Numbered from the stretch's first letter, positions 44,283 through 52,803 are shown. The stretch: 64,000 nucleotides of DNA from Streptomyces alanosinicus (GCF_014650595.1 NZ_BMVG01000001.1:1240001-1304000), one strand, 5' to 3'. A program made the numbers and translations. Notes: a model not told the origin generated them from the sequence alone.

Positions 44283-44776
44283 ATGACGAACACCTGGCAC
44301 ACGGCGCAGAAGCACACGCAGAAACACACCGCGGCCACGGCCTCCGAGGCCGCCACGACGACGCCCGCCAGGACCGCCGTCCTGGTCGCGGCGACGATCA
44401 CCATGGGCCTGAGCGCCGGGGTCTTCTCCATCTTCGCCTGCGCGGTGATGCCGGCCCTGGCCCGCAGCGACGACCGAACCGGGCGGCCCTGCCGGCGTAC
44501 GCCCTGGTCTTCCTCGTCACGATGGCGTTCAGCATCCCGCTGAACAACGCCCTGGCGGCGAAGGGCGCCCCGGCCGCGCTGCGCGACCACTTCGAGGGCC
44601 CCTGGGTGGCCTGGAACACGGTCCGCGCGGTGGGCTCGACCCTGGCGCTGGGACTCCTGGCCCGGGCCCTGCTGCTGTACGGCCGCCTCGACCGCTCCCC
44701 GCAGTCGGCACAGTCGGCGCGGTCCGCACAGTCGGAGCAGTCAGCGCAGTCGTCTCGATCGTCTCGGTCGGCGTAG
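44283..44776 (+). pseudogene. Disrupted DUF1772 (anthrone oxygenase-like) membrane protein gene
   Basis: The N-terminal part is open from ATG 44283: a His/Thr-rich start, then the DUF1772 first helix TITMGLSAGVFSIFACAVMP and ALARSDDRT. Just after DDRT, near 44480, the frame is lost. The family C-terminal half continues in the other frame: ALVFLVTMAFSIPLNNALAA, WVAWNTVRAVGSTLALGLL and a Ser/Arg/Gln tail. About 45 residues normally between these parts (second helix) are absent. So an out-of-frame internal deletion, not a simple frameshift, explains it. A sequencing or assembly error could also do so. Upstream spacing and downstream GNAT gene are normal. Confidence 0.7.
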
Positions 44777-44793
44777 CCGGATACGGTCGGGCG

Positions 44794-45300
44794 ATGCCCG
44801 AGCTGCAGCGTCTCACCGCCGGCCACGCCCCGGAAGTCCTGGCCTTCGAGCTGGCGAACCGCGCCTACTTCGCCGCCTTCGTCTCCGACCGCGGCGACGC
44901 CTACTTCGACCGCTTCACCGACCGGTACCGCGCCCTGCTGGCCGAGCAGGAGGCCGGCGTCTGCGCCTTCCATGTGCTGGTCGCCGAGGACGGCTCCGTA
45001 CTCGGCCGGTTCAACCTGGTCGACATCGCGGACGGCGAGGCGGTGCTCGGCTACCGGGTCGCGCGGGACGTCGCCGGGCGCGGTGTGGCGACCGCGACCG
45101 TGCGCGAGCTGTGCGGGCCGGCGGCGCGGCGGTACGGGCTGCACACGGTCCGGGCGGCCGCGGCCCATGCGAACGCCGCCTCCCGAAGGGTGCTGGCCAA
45201 GGCCGGTTTCGTCCCGGCCGGCCCGGCCGATCCCGCCGATCTCGGCGGCAAGCCGGGGACCTGGTACCGGCTCGATCTCCGGCGGCACCCCGGCGATTGA
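44794..45300 (+). CDS. GNAT family N-acetyltransferase (RimJ/RimL type)
   Basis: 168 residues. Acetyl-CoA-dependent N-acetyltransferase. Motifs: VLGRFNLVDIADGEAVLGYRV (strands 2-4, cited in part) and the acetyl-CoA loop VARDVAGRGVATATVRELC, which contains the R/Q-x-x-G-x-G/A pattern as RGVATA. The late motif ANAASRRVLAKAGFVPAGP holds the Asn and the beta-bulge usual for RimJ-like enzymes. The substrate is unknown: ribosomal protein N-termini and small amines are both possible. It lies 18 nt after the disrupted DUF1772 gene and ends just before the twin ArsR-type operators. Confidence 0.88.
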   Translation: MPELQRLTAGHAPEVLAFELANRAYFAAFVSDRGDAYFDRFTDRYRALLAEQEAGVCAFHVLVAEDGSVLGRFNLVDIADGEAVLGYRVARDVAGRGVATATVRELCGPAARRYGLHTVRAAAAHANAASRRVLAKAGFVPAGPADPADLGGKPGTWYRLDLRRHPGD

Positions 45301-45301
45301 C

Positions 45302-45342
45302 GCAACCAATCGGTTGCCATAGTATCGCAATCAGTTGGTTGC
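45302..45342. promoter_or_regulatory. Twin 16-bp operators before the SRPBCC-ArsR genes
   Basis: GCAACC-AATC-GGTTGC (45302-45317) is a perfect 6-4-6 inverted repeat. GCAATC-AGTT-GGTTGC (45327-45342) is a second copy with one mismatch, its centre 25 bp away. Both lie 20-60 nt before the first gene, where the ArsR product would autoregulate. Confidence 0.75.
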
Positions 45343-45361
45343 TATACACGTGGAGGCAGCT

Positions 45362-45796
45362 ATGGCATTCCCTGATCGCATCGAGCGGACCGTCGACATC
45401 GCGCACCCGCCGGCCACGGTGTGGGCGGCGCTCACCACGGCCGAGGGTCTGAGCTCCTGGTTCGGCGACAAGGCCGGGATCGACCTGCGTCCGGGCGGCT
45501 CCGCCTGGATGACATGGGACGGCGGCCACAGTGCCGACATGCGGGTGGAGCGGGTGGAGGAGCCGACGGTGTTCGGCTTCACGTGGCGCATGGCCGGACT
45601 GCCCAAGGACGATCCGCGCCGCACCTATGTGGAGTTCACGCTCGAACCGGTCGCCACCGGCACCCGGCTCACCGTGGTCGAGACCGGCTTCGCCCAGCTG
45701 CCGGACGACCTCCACCGCGAGGAGTACGACGGCCACACCGAGGGCTGGGCGCGCGAGCTGGGCGAACTGGTCGACCACCTCGATGCCGCAGCCTGA
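45362..45796 (+). CDS. SRPBCC (AHSA1-type) protein
   Basis: 144 residues from ATG 45362, with GGAGG five nt upstream. START/AHSA1-like ligand-binding fold: DRIERTVDIAHPPATVWAAL at the beginning, then GLSSWFGDKAGIDLRPGGSA, FGFTWRMAGLPKDDP, and the C-terminal helix EEYDGHTEGWARELGELVDH. These proteins bind hydrophobic small molecules in a cavity. They frequently pair with ArsR-type regulators in actinobacteria; the job of the pair is not established. The stop overlaps the ArsR start by 14 nt. Confidence 0.88.
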   Translation: MAFPDRIERTVDIAHPPATVWAALTTAEGLSSWFGDKAGIDLRPGGSAWMTWDGGHSADMRVERVEEPTVFGFTWRMAGLPKDDPRRTYVEFTLEPVATGTRLTVVETGFAQLPDDLHREEYDGHTEGWARELGELVDHLDAAA

Positions 45797-46133
45797 CGTC
45801 GAGGCGATCGCCGAGCAGGTCTTCGCCGCCCTGGCCGACCCGACCCGGCGCGCCGTCCTGGCCGCGCTGGCCTCGGGGGGGCCGGCGACGGCCACGGACC
45901 TGGCCGGACGGCTGCCGATCACCCGGCAGGCGATCGCCAAACACCTGGCCCTGCTGGCCGAGGCCGGCCTGGTGACGGCCGAACCGGGTGAGCGGCGCCG
46001 GGTGCGCTACCGGCTGCGGTCCGCCCCGATGCAGGTGGCGCAGCAGTTCCTGGCCGCGCTGGCGCGCGACTGGGACAGTCCGCTCGACGCCCTGAAGGAC
46101 CACCTCGACGAGCAGGCCCGCGGCTCCGCGTGA
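45783..46133 (+). CDS. ArsR family transcriptional repressor
   Basis: 116 residues. Winged helix-turn-helix: VFAALADPTRRAVLAALASG, then TDLAGRLPITRQAIAKHLALL (recognition helix, cited in part) and the wing EPGERRRVRYRL. No Cys pairs are seen, so it is unlikely to be a metal sensor of the classical ArsR type. It more likely senses an organic ligand or the state of the cell. Start ATG 45783 overlaps the SRPBCC gene by 14 nt. It is expected to bind the twin GCAAYC-N4-GGTTGC sites at 45302-45342 and repress its own operon. Confidence 0.92.
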   Translation: MPQPDVEAIAEQVFAALADPTRRAVLAALASGGPATATDLAGRLPITRQAIAKHLALLAEAGLVTAEPGERRRVRYRLRSAPMQVAQQFLAALARDWDSPLDALKDHLDEQARGSA

Positions 46134-46181
46134 CGCCGGTCGCCGCCCGGTCGCATCGCCGACACCGCGAAGGGAGAAGCG

Positions 46182-46859
46182 ATGGTGGACATGGCAATGC
46201 CGGCAGTGCGGCGCCCGAGCGCGCCGGCCGTCGTGCTGGGGCTGACGCTCGGGCTGGCCGCGGCATGCTGGGCGGCCGCGGTCCCGCTGATGCGGGGCAT
46301 GGACATGGGGATCGCGTCCGGGCCCGGTTCGCCGGGGTTCTTCGCCGTGACGTGGACGACGATGATGGCCGCGATGATGCTGCCGGGCGTGGCCCCGGCA
46401 CTCGCCCGGCAGGTCCGCGGCAGCGGCCGGACGCGGGACGCGGCCCCGTTCGCCGCCTCCTGCCTGGCCGTCTGGGTGCTCGCGGGTGTCGTGGCGTACG
46501 CGCTGGACCGGCCGCACGGGCCGGGGGCCGCCGGCGTCGTGGTGATCGCGGCGGGCGCCTATGAACTCACCCCGGTCAAGCGGTACTTCCGGCGGCGCTG
46601 CCGCGAGGATGCCGCATCCGGGCTCGGGTTCGGCCTGTACTGCGCCGCATCCGACCTCGGCCTGATGGCGGTGCTCGTGGCGTTGGACGTGATGAGCCCC
46701 TGGTGGATGGCGGTGGTCACCGTCCTCGCCTGCACCCAGAAACTGCTGCCCGCGAAGACCGCGGTCGACGTTCCGCCCGCTCTGGCGACGGTCGGGCTCG
46801 GCATCGTGCTCGTCGTCGCGCCCGCACTGGTCCCGGGGATCGCACCACCACCGATGTGA
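46182..46859 (+). CDS. DUF2182 integral membrane protein
   Basis: 225 residues with five or six hydrophobic segments. DUF2182 was described as a predicted metal-binding membrane family. Met-rich segments at MRGMDMGIA and WTTMMAAMMLPGVAP could bind copper or another soft metal. Further motifs are AGAYELTPVKRYFRRRC and LGLMAVLVALDVMSPWWM. It lies 48 nt downstream of arsR and 39 nt before the DUF899 gene, with its own GAAGGGAGAAG ribosome binding site. It is probably in the same transcript and controlled by the same operators. Confidence 0.87.
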   Translation: MVDMAMPAVRRPSAPAVVLGLTLGLAAACWAAAVPLMRGMDMGIASGPGSPGFFAVTWTTMMAAMMLPGVAPALARQVRGSGRTRDAAPFAASCLAVWVLAGVVAYALDRPHGPGAAGVVVIAAGAYELTPVKRYFRRRCREDAASGLGFGLYCAASDLGLMAVLVALDVMSPWWMAVVTVLACTQKLLPAKTAVDVPPALATVGLGIVLVVAPALVPGIAPPPM

Positions 46860-46898
46860 CGACAGAACAGCAGGTCAAGAAGACGAAGGAGACAGACC

Positions 46899-47666
46899 AT
46901 GACCGGTCACAGGACGGGGACACGCGAGGAGTGGCTCGCCGCGCGGCTGGAGCTGCTCAAGGACGAGAAGGAACTGACCCGGCGCGGCGACGAGCTGGCC
47001 CGGCGCCGGCAGGAGCTGCCCTGGGTCCGGGTGGACAAGGACTACCGCTTCGAGACGGACGAGGGAACGGTCGCGCTCGCCGACCTGTTCCAGGGCCGCT
47101 CCCAGCTGCTCGTCTACCACTTCATGTTCGGGCCCGACTACACCGCCGGATGCCCGTCCTGCTCGGCGATCGCCGACGGCTTCGACACCACCGTGGTCCA
47201 TCTCGCCCACCACGACGTGATGTTCTGGGCGGTCTCCCGGGCCCCGCTCGGCAGACTCCAGGCGTACCGGCAGCGGATGGGCTGGAGCTTCCCCTGGGCG
47301 TCGTCCCACGGCAGCGACTTCAACACCGACTTCGGGGTGGCGCACACCGAGGAGGAGTGGGAGGCCGGTGTCGTCGCGTACAACTTCGGTGAGGCGGATC
47401 TGCGGCCGGCGACGGCCGACGAGAAGCGTTCCCGGGACGCCTTCAGCCAGTCGATCGTCGGCACGGACTGGCGGACGTACCGGCGAGAAGGCCCCGGCGT
47501 GAGCGCGTTCGCCCTGCAGGACGGCGTCGTCCACCACACCTACTCGGCGTACTCGCGCGGGCTGGACGCCCTGTGGGGCATGTACCAGTGGCTCGACCGC
47601 GCGCCCCTCGGCCGCAACGAGTCCGGCGTCTGGTGGCGCCGCCACGACGAGTACGACGCGCGGTGA
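46899..47666 (+). CDS. DUF899 family thioredoxin-fold protein
   Basis: 255 residues. DUF899 proteins resemble thioredoxin/peroxiredoxin. The N-terminal helical part WLAARLELLKDEKELTRRGD is followed by LPWVRVDKDYRFETDEG and the YHFMFGPDYTAGCPSCSAI motif with a CPSC redox-like pair. The remaining segments (HLAHHDVMFWAVSRAPLGRL, GWSFPWASSHGSDFNTDFG, HHTYSAYSRGLDAL) are family-typical. Function unknown; often encoded near ArsR/SRPBCC genes. Preceded by AAGGAG, 7 nt before the ATG. It ends before a strong hairpin shared with nnaR. Confidence 0.9.
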   Translation: MTGHRTGTREEWLAARLELLKDEKELTRRGDELARRRQELPWVRVDKDYRFETDEGTVALADLFQGRSQLLVYHFMFGPDYTAGCPSCSAIADGFDTTVVHLAHHDVMFWAVSRAPLGRLQAYRQRMGWSFPWASSHGSDFNTDFGVAHTEEEWEAGVVAYNFGEADLRPATADEKRSRDAFSQSIVGTDWRTYRREGPGVSAFALQDGVVHHTYSAYSRGLDALWGMYQWLDRAPLGRNESGVWWRRHDEYDAR

Positions 47667-47702
47667 GCGACCCGGTGAACGGCACGGCCGGCGACCCGGC
47701 GC

Positions 47703-47738
47703 GCTGCGCGGACGCGTGGCTCTACGCGTCCGCGCAGC
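47703..47738. terminator. Bidirectional terminator, DUF899 gene / nnaR
   Basis: GCTGCGCGGACGCGT (47703-47717) pairs perfectly over 15 bp with ACGCGTCCGCGCAGC (47724-47738); loop GGCTCT. The right arm ends just before the nnaR stop codon at 47740. Confidence 0.85.
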
Positions 47739-47739
47739 T

Positions 47740-48909
47740 CTACGCGTCCGCGTACTTCGCGTCCGCCGCCGGGTCCAGGGCCAGGCGGTAGCCCCGCTTC
47801 ACCACCGTCTGGATCAGCTTCGGCGCACCGAGGGCCGTACGCAGCCGGGCCATCGCCGTCTCCACCGCGTGTTCGTCTCGGCCCGCGCCCGGCAGCGCCC
47901 GCAGCAGGTCCGCGCGGGGCACCACCCAGCCGGGGCGGCGGGCCAGGGCGCGCAACAGCGACATGCCCGCCGGCGGCACCGGCTTGAGGTCGCCGTCGAC
48001 CAGGACCGCGTGGCCCCGGATCTCCATCCGGTGCCCGGCGACCGGCAGCGAGCGGGCCCGGGCCGGCAGTTCCTGGCAGAGCAGCTGGACCAGCGGGCCC
48101 AGCCGGAAGCGTTCCGGCTGGAACGTGTCCACGCCCCGCACCTGCAGCGGGATCGCCGTCACCGGGCCCACACAGGCCGGCACGACGTCATGGGACAGGG
48201 CGGCCAGCAGTTCCGGCAGCTGCCCCCGGTCCTCCGCGCGGGAGAGCAGGGAGGCGGCCGCCGGGGCGCTGGTGAAGGTGAGCGCGTCCACCGAACGGGC
48301 GAGCGTCGCCTCCAGCAGACGGTCCAGCGGGGTGATGTCCTCCGGGGGCATCCACCGGTACACCGGGACCGGGACCACCTCCGCTCCCCCGGCCCGCAGC
48401 GACTCCACGAAGCCGGGGAGCGGCTCACCGTGCAGCTGTACGGCGATACGGCGGCCGTCCACGCCCTCCTCCAGGAGTCGGTCCAGGACCTCGGCCAGGG
48501 ACTCCGAGGACGGCGACCACTCCTCCGTCAGACCGGCCGCGCGGATCGCCCCCTTGACCTTGGGGCCCCTGGCCAGCAGTTCGGCCTGGCGCAGCCGCGC
48601 GAGCAGCTGCTCGCCGAGGCCCCAGCCGTCGGCGGCCTCTATCCAGCCCCGGAAACCGATCGCCGTGGTGGCCACGACCACGTCCGGCACCTGGTCGATG
48701 ATGTCCTTGGTGGCGTCGAGCAGCTCGCCGTCGTCGGCGAGCGGCACGATGCGCAGGGCGGGTGCGTGCAGCACGGCGGCACCGCGCCGCTGCAGCAGGG
48801 CGCCCAGCTCGTCGGCCCGGCGCGCGGCGGTGACACCCACGGTGAATCCCGCGAGCGGACCATGCTCAGGGGCACCGGGCTGCCGGGGTTGCTGCTCTTC
48901 GTCGTACAT
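47740..48909 (-). CDS. nnaR: NnaR-like nitrate/nitrite regulator (HemD-like + winged helix)
   Basis: 389 residues. Residues about 20-265 form a uroporphyrinogen-III synthase (HemD)-like bilobal domain: GPLAGFTVGVTAARRADELG, PDVVVATTAIGFRGWIEAAD, DALTFTSAPAAASLLSRAED. The C-terminal 100 residues are an OmpR-type winged helix: AVLVDGDLKPVPPAGMSLLR, GWVVPRADLLRALPG, VETAMARLRTALGAPKLIQT, VVKRGYRL. The same fusion defines NnaR, which in S. coelicolor acts with GlnR on nitrate/nitrite genes. The nitrate transporter gene upstream fits. Whether the HemD part is catalytic is unknown. Confidence 0.92.
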   Translation of the reverse strand: MYDEEQQPRQPGAPEHGPLAGFTVGVTAARRADELGALLQRRGAAVLHAPALRIVPLADDGELLDATKDIIDQVPDVVVATTAIGFRGWIEAADGWGLGEQLLARLRQAELLARGPKVKGAIRAAGLTEEWSPSSESLAEVLDRLLEEGVDGRRIAVQLHGEPLPGFVESLRAGGAEVVPVPVYRWMPPEDITPLDRLLEATLARSVDALTFTSAPAAASLLSRAEDRGQLPELLAALSHDVVPACVGPVTAIPLQVRGVDTFQPERFRLGPLVQLLCQELPARARSLPVAGHRMEIRGHAVLVDGDLKPVPPAGMSLLRALARRPGWVVPRADLLRALPGAGRDEHAVETAMARLRTALGAPKLIQTVVKRGYRLALDPAADAKYADA

Positions 48910-48932
48910 GGGGCTCTCCTAGCTGACCGGCA

Positions 48933-48979
48933 AGCCGAACGAGCCTGTCAACGGCGCGTGACAGGCTCGGTTCGGCTTC
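48933..48979 (-). terminator. Long hairpin between narK and nnaR
   Basis: AAGCCGAACGAGCCTGTCA (48933-48951) pairs with TGACAGGCTCGGTTCGGCTT (48960-48979), with one bulged base; loop of 8 nt. It lies 18 nt past the narK stop and ends 24 nt before the nnaR start codon. It could terminate narK or attenuate nnaR. Confidence 0.75.
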
Positions 48980-48996
48980 ATTGCGCCGGTGTTACG

Positions 48997-50367
48997 TCAC
49001 ACGTCGGCATAGCTGAGCTGCGGTTTTGTCTCCTGTACGGTCATGGTCTCAGCCTGTGCGGCCGGGCGGCGAAGGTATACGGCCCAGGTCACCGCGAAGC
49101 ACAGGCCGTAGAACGCGAGGAAGGCGACGAACGCGCCGGTGCCGGAGCCGTAGGAGAGGAAGGACTGGCGGAAGGCCAGATTGATGCCGACCCCGCCGAG
49201 CGCGCCGACCGCGCCGATGAGCCCCATGGCGGCGCCCGACAGCCGCCGCCCGCAGGCCACGGCCTCCTCCCCTGCCAGCCCCTCGGCCAGGGCCTTCGCC
49301 TGGAAGATGCCGGGGATCATCTTGTACGTGGAGCCGTTGCCGAGCCCGCTGAGCACGAACAGCACCACGAAGACGCTGACGAACAGCACCAGCGATTTCT
49401 GCCGGCTCGCGACGATCAGTACGGCGGTGGCGGCGGCCATGGCGACGTAGTTCCACAGGGTGATGCGGGCGCCGCCGTACCGGTCGGCGAGCCGGCCGCC
49501 GACCGGCCGGATCAGGGACCCGAGCAGCGGGCCGATGAAGGTGAGGTAGGCCGCCTGGAGCGGGGTGCGGCCGAACTGGATCGTCAGCACCTGCCCGAAG
49601 GCGAAGCTGTAGCCGATGAACGACCCGAACGTGCCGATGTAGAGGAAGGACATGATCCAGGTGTGGGCGTCCCTGGCGGCGTCCTTGGCCGCGCCGGTGT
49701 CGTTCTGCACCGTGGCCAGGTTGTCCATGAACACAGCGGCGCACACGGCGGCCACGACGATCAGCGGGATGTAGATGCCCAGCAGCACGCGCGGGCCGCC
49801 ACTCGCGCCGATGACCGCGAGGGCGACGAGCTGGATGACGGGCACGCCGATGTTGCCGCCGCCCGCGTTGAGGCCGAGCGCCCAGCCTTTCTTCCGCAGC
49901 GGGAAGAAAGCGTTGATGTTGGTCATGGAGGAGGCGAAGTTGCCCCCGCCGATGCCGGCCAGCAGGCCGATCCACAGGAACGTGCCGAAGGACGTGCCCG
50001 GCTTCATCACCGTGTAGGCGGCGACGGTCGGTACGAGCAGCAGGCTCGCCGAGACGATCGTCCAGTTGCGGCCGCCGAAGACGGCCACGGCGAAGGTGTA
50101 GGGGACGCGCACCACGGCGCCGACGAGGGTGACCATCGAGGTCAGCAGGAACTTGTCGGCGGGCGTGAGGCCGTACTCCGGGCCCATGAACAGCACGAGG
50201 ACGGACCACAGGGTCCAGACCGAGAAGCCGATGTGCTCCGAGAGGACGGAGAACAGCAGGTTCCGGTTGGCGGTCCGCTGACCGGTCGCCTTCCAGAACC
50301 CCTCGTCCTCCGGGTCCCAGCGCTCGATCCAGCGGCCACTGCGACGGGTTGGGGCTGGGGCTGTCAT
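48997..50367 (-). CDS. narK: Nitrate/nitrite transporter (NarK family)
   Basis: 456 residues from ATG 50367, with GGAGG five nt upstream. Twelve hydrophobic segments. The nitrate signature motifs of the NNP family are visible: GLLAGIGGGNFASSMTNINA in TM5 and VLSGLGNGSTYKMIPGIF in TM11, both Gly/Asn-rich. A conserved Arg lies in RVPYTFAVAVFGGR (TM2 region). The MFS loop is LIRPVGGRLADRYGGARITL. It imports nitrate or exports nitrite. The adjacent nnaR and the position support a role in nitrogen assimilation. A GlnR box upstream could not be established by eye. Confidence 0.94.
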   Translation of the reverse strand: MTAPAPTRRSGRWIERWDPEDEGFWKATGQRTANRNLLFSVLSEHIGFSVWTLWSVLVLFMGPEYGLTPADKFLLTSMVTLVGAVVRVPYTFAVAVFGGRNWTIVSASLLLVPTVAAYTVMKPGTSFGTFLWIGLLAGIGGGNFASSMTNINAFFPLRKKGWALGLNAGGGNIGVPVIQLVALAVIGASGGPRVLLGIYIPLIVVAAVCAAVFMDNLATVQNDTGAAKDAARDAHTWIMSFLYIGTFGSFIGYSFAFGQVLTIQFGRTPLQAAYLTFIGPLLGSLIRPVGGRLADRYGGARITLWNYVAMAAATAVLIVASRQKSLVLFVSVFVVLFVLSGLGNGSTYKMIPGIFQAKALAEGLAGEEAVACGRRLSGAAMGLIGAVGALGGVGINLAFRQSFLSYGSGTGAFVAFLAFYGLCFAVTWAVYLRRPAAQAETMTVQETKPQLSYADV

Positions 50368-50502
50368 CGCTCCTCCACGGTGCTCCGGCTGCTCACTTCC
50401 GGACCCGAAGGTAGAGAGAGCGCGTTTCACCCCTGTGCCTGTGGGTGACCGCAAGAAAACGTTGCTCTCACCGGACCCGGCACGGGTCGGTGAGGCTCCC
50501 GC

Positions 50503-51474
50503 TCACCGGTGGCCCTCACCGGCGTCCACGGCCGGCAGCCATCCGCCGGCCGGCTGCCGCAGCCAGTTCTCCGCCCGGGCCAGTTCGGCCGCCGCCCGGC
50601 GCAGGGCGTCCAGTCCGGGATGGGCCAGCCCCTTGCGCCACACCAGGGAGACCGGTGACAGCGGGACGGGGTCGACGAGCGGCCGGCGGACCGTGCGGGG
50701 CATGGCCGGGAAGTCCACCACGGCCAGTACCGGGTGGCGGGTCCTGGACATGATCCGTTCGAATTCCTCGTCGCCGACGGCCAGCGGGAGGGGCGGGGCG
50801 ACGTCGATGCCGCGCCCCTCGAAGAGCCGGCGGGCGAGGTCGGTCCACTCCGCCGTGCGGGGGTTGCCGGCGCCGGCGTACACCGTCTCCCCGGCCAGCG
50901 CCGCCAGCGGTACCTCGGCACGCGGGGCCAGGGGATGGTCCTCGGGCAGGACGACGGCCATCGGCTCGTAGCGCACCGGCTGCTGTGCCAGCCCCGAGCG
51001 CAGTGCCGGGTCCAGGCCGGCGAAGCGGCCGAAGGAGGCGTCGAGGCGGCCGGCCAGCAGTTCGGTGGCGGCTCCGGTCAGGCCGCTCTCGTAGCGGGCC
51101 ATCAGCTCGCAGTCGGGGGCGAGTTCACGGGCCCGGTGCAGGACGCGCCGGCCGGTGAGAAGGCCCGGGGAGTTGAGGTCCACGAGCAGGGGGCGGGCGG
51201 CGCCGGCGGCGAACGCGGCGAGCAGGTCGTCCTGGGCGGCCAGCGCACGGCGTGCGAGCGGCAGCAGCCGATCGCCGTCCGCCGTCAGCGTCACCTGCCG
51301 GGTCGTACGGACGAACAGCTCGGCGCCCAGCTCCCGTTCCAGCCGGCGTACGTCCCGGCTGAGCGCCTGCTGGGCGACGTACAGACGGGCGGCGGCCCGG
51401 GTGAAGTGGAGTTCCTCGGCGACCGCGACGAAGGCGCGCAGCAGGCGCGGGTCCAGGTGGGCGGGAGCGGGCAT
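50503..51474 (-). CDS. LysR family transcriptional regulator
   Basis: 323 residues from ATG 51474. N-terminal helix-turn-helix: PRLLRAFVAVAEELHFTRAA, ARLYVAQQALSRDVRRLERE, LGAELFVRTTRQVTLTADGD. The C-terminal periplasmic-binding-like effector domain continues to the end (VLPEDHPLAPRAEVPLAAL, VPLSPVSLVWRKGLAHPGLD). It is divergent from an MFS transporter gene with 84 nt in between. LysR regulators commonly control the divergent neighbour, so the transporter is the likely target. No strong ribosome binding site is visible before the ATG. Confidence 0.92.
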   Translation of the reverse strand: MPAPAHLDPRLLRAFVAVAEELHFTRAAARLYVAQQALSRDVRRLERELGAELFVRTTRQVTLTADGDRLLPLARRALAAQDDLLAAFAAGAARPLLVDLNSPGLLTGRRVLHRARELAPDCELMARYESGLTGAATELLAGRLDASFGRFAGLDPALRSGLAQQPVRYEPMAVVLPEDHPLAPRAEVPLAALAGETVYAGAGNPRTAEWTDLARRLFEGRGIDVAPPLPLAVGDEEFERIMSRTRHPVLAVVDFPAMPRTVRRPLVDPVPLSPVSLVWRKGLAHPGLDALRRAAAELARAENWLRQPAGGWLPAVDAGEGHR

Positions 51475-51558
51475 GGGCGTGAACTTACAACACAGGAGCG
51501 TTAATCGGTGCGCAGAAGGTGTTGGACCGCTTGATCCACTCGGGGCGAGAGTTGCCGC

Positions 51559-52803
51559 ATGCCCCCTCTCATATCCGCGCCCGCGCGACGGAGCTACCGC
51601 CGTCTGTTCTCCCTCCCCGGCACCCGCGCCTTCACCGCCGGCAACCTCCTCGCCCGTCTCCCCATGGGCATGTTCAGCATCAGCGCGGTCGTGATGATCG
51701 CCGGCTCCCGGGGCTCGTACGCCCTCGCGGGTGCCGTGACCGCCACCGGCCTCGCGGTGACCGCGCTGGCCGGCCCCTGGGTCGCCCGGCTCGTGGACCG
51801 GCATGGGCAGGCCCGTGTCGCCGTACCGGCCACGCTCGCCGCCGTGCTCGGCAGCCTCGCGCTGCTGCTGTGCGTGCGCTACGGCGCCCCCGACTGGACC
51901 CTGTTCGCCGCCTACGCCCTCACCGCCACCACCCCCAACATCGGTGGGCTCTCCCGCGCCCGCTGGGCCCATCTGCTGCGCGACGACCCCGGTGCGCTGC
52001 ACATCGCGAACTCCTTCGAGCAGGCCGCCGACGAACTGTGCTTCATGCTCGGCCCGGTCCTCGCCTCCTTCCTGACCGGCGCGTTCTTCCCGGAGGCCGG
52101 CACGCTCGTCGGCGCGGTGCTGCTGCTCGCCGGCATGCTGCTGTTCACCGGGCAGCGCTCGACCGAGCCGCCCGTCCAGCGGCGGGCCCGGGGGAAGGGA
52201 CCGCTGCGGGCACCCGGGTTCCCCGCGCTGCTCGCCGGATTCCTCGCCACCGGTGCCGTCTTCGGGTCCATGGAGGTCGTCACGATCGCGTACGCCGACG
52301 CACACGGGCACCGGTCGGCGGCCGGTGTGGTCCTCGCCCTGCAGGCGGCGGGTTCGTGCGCGGCGGGTCTGCTGTACGGCGCACTGCGGCCGGCCGGGCC
52401 GGCCGAGCGGCTCCATCCCCGGTGCCTGGCCGCGATGACGGCCCTGATGACGCTGCCGCTGCTGTCCGCGCGCGGCACCGGGTCGCTGCTCGCGCTGGCC
52501 GCCGCCCTGCTGGTCGCGGGCATGGCCACCGCGCCGACGATGGTCACAGCGATGACGCTCGTGCAGCGCCGCACCCCCGAGGGGTGCCTCAACGAGGGCA
52601 TGAGCCTCGCCGTCACCGGGCTGCTGGCCGGCATCGCCTGCGGCTCGGCGATCGGCGGCTGGACGGCCGAGCACGCCGCACCGGAGTCCGGCTTCGCCGT
52701 ACCGGTCGCGGCGGCGGGCACGGCACTGATCATCGGCGTGGCGGCCAGGACCGGGAAGCAGGTCGGGTCCGGGAAGCTGGTCGGGTCCGGGAAACAGACG
52801 TAA
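51559..52803 (+). CDS. MFS transporter
   Basis: 414 residues with about twelve hydrophobic segments. The N-terminal half includes LARLPMGMFSISAVVMIAGS (TM1), the loop ARLVDRHGQARVAVP (motif A-like) and SFEQAADELCFMLGPVLASF (TM5). The C-terminal half ends in a repetitive GKQVGSGKLVGSGKQT tail coded by a near-perfect 15-bp repeat. It resembles small-molecule exporters of the YfiS/PbuE-like MFS group. Substrate unknown. It is divergent from the LysR gene, which probably regulates it, and convergent with tmRNA. Confidence 0.88.
   Translation: MPPLISAPARRSYRRLFSLPGTRAFTAGNLLARLPMGMFSISAVVMIAGSRGSYALAGAVTATGLAVTALAGPWVARLVDRHGQARVAVPATLAAVLGSLALLLCVRYGAPDWTLFAAYALTATTPNIGGLSRARWAHLLRDDPGALHIANSFEQAADELCFMLGPVLASFLTGAFFPEAGTLVGAVLLLAGMLLFTGQRSTEPPVQRRARGKGPLRAPGFPALLAGFLATGAVFGSMEVVTIAYADAHGHRSAAGVVLALQAAGSCAAGLLYGALRPAGPAERLHPRCLAAMTALMTLPLLSARGTGSLLALAAALLVAGMATAPTMVTAMTLVQRRTPEGCLNEGMSLAVTGLLAGIACGSAIGGWTAEHAAPESGFAVPVAAAGTALIIGVAARTGKQVGSGKLVGSGKQT

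Noticed and set aside
50368..50502. GlnR box upstream of narK
   Set aside because: A GTCAC-like and a GAAAC-like element can be found but not with the required spacing; not convincing by eye.
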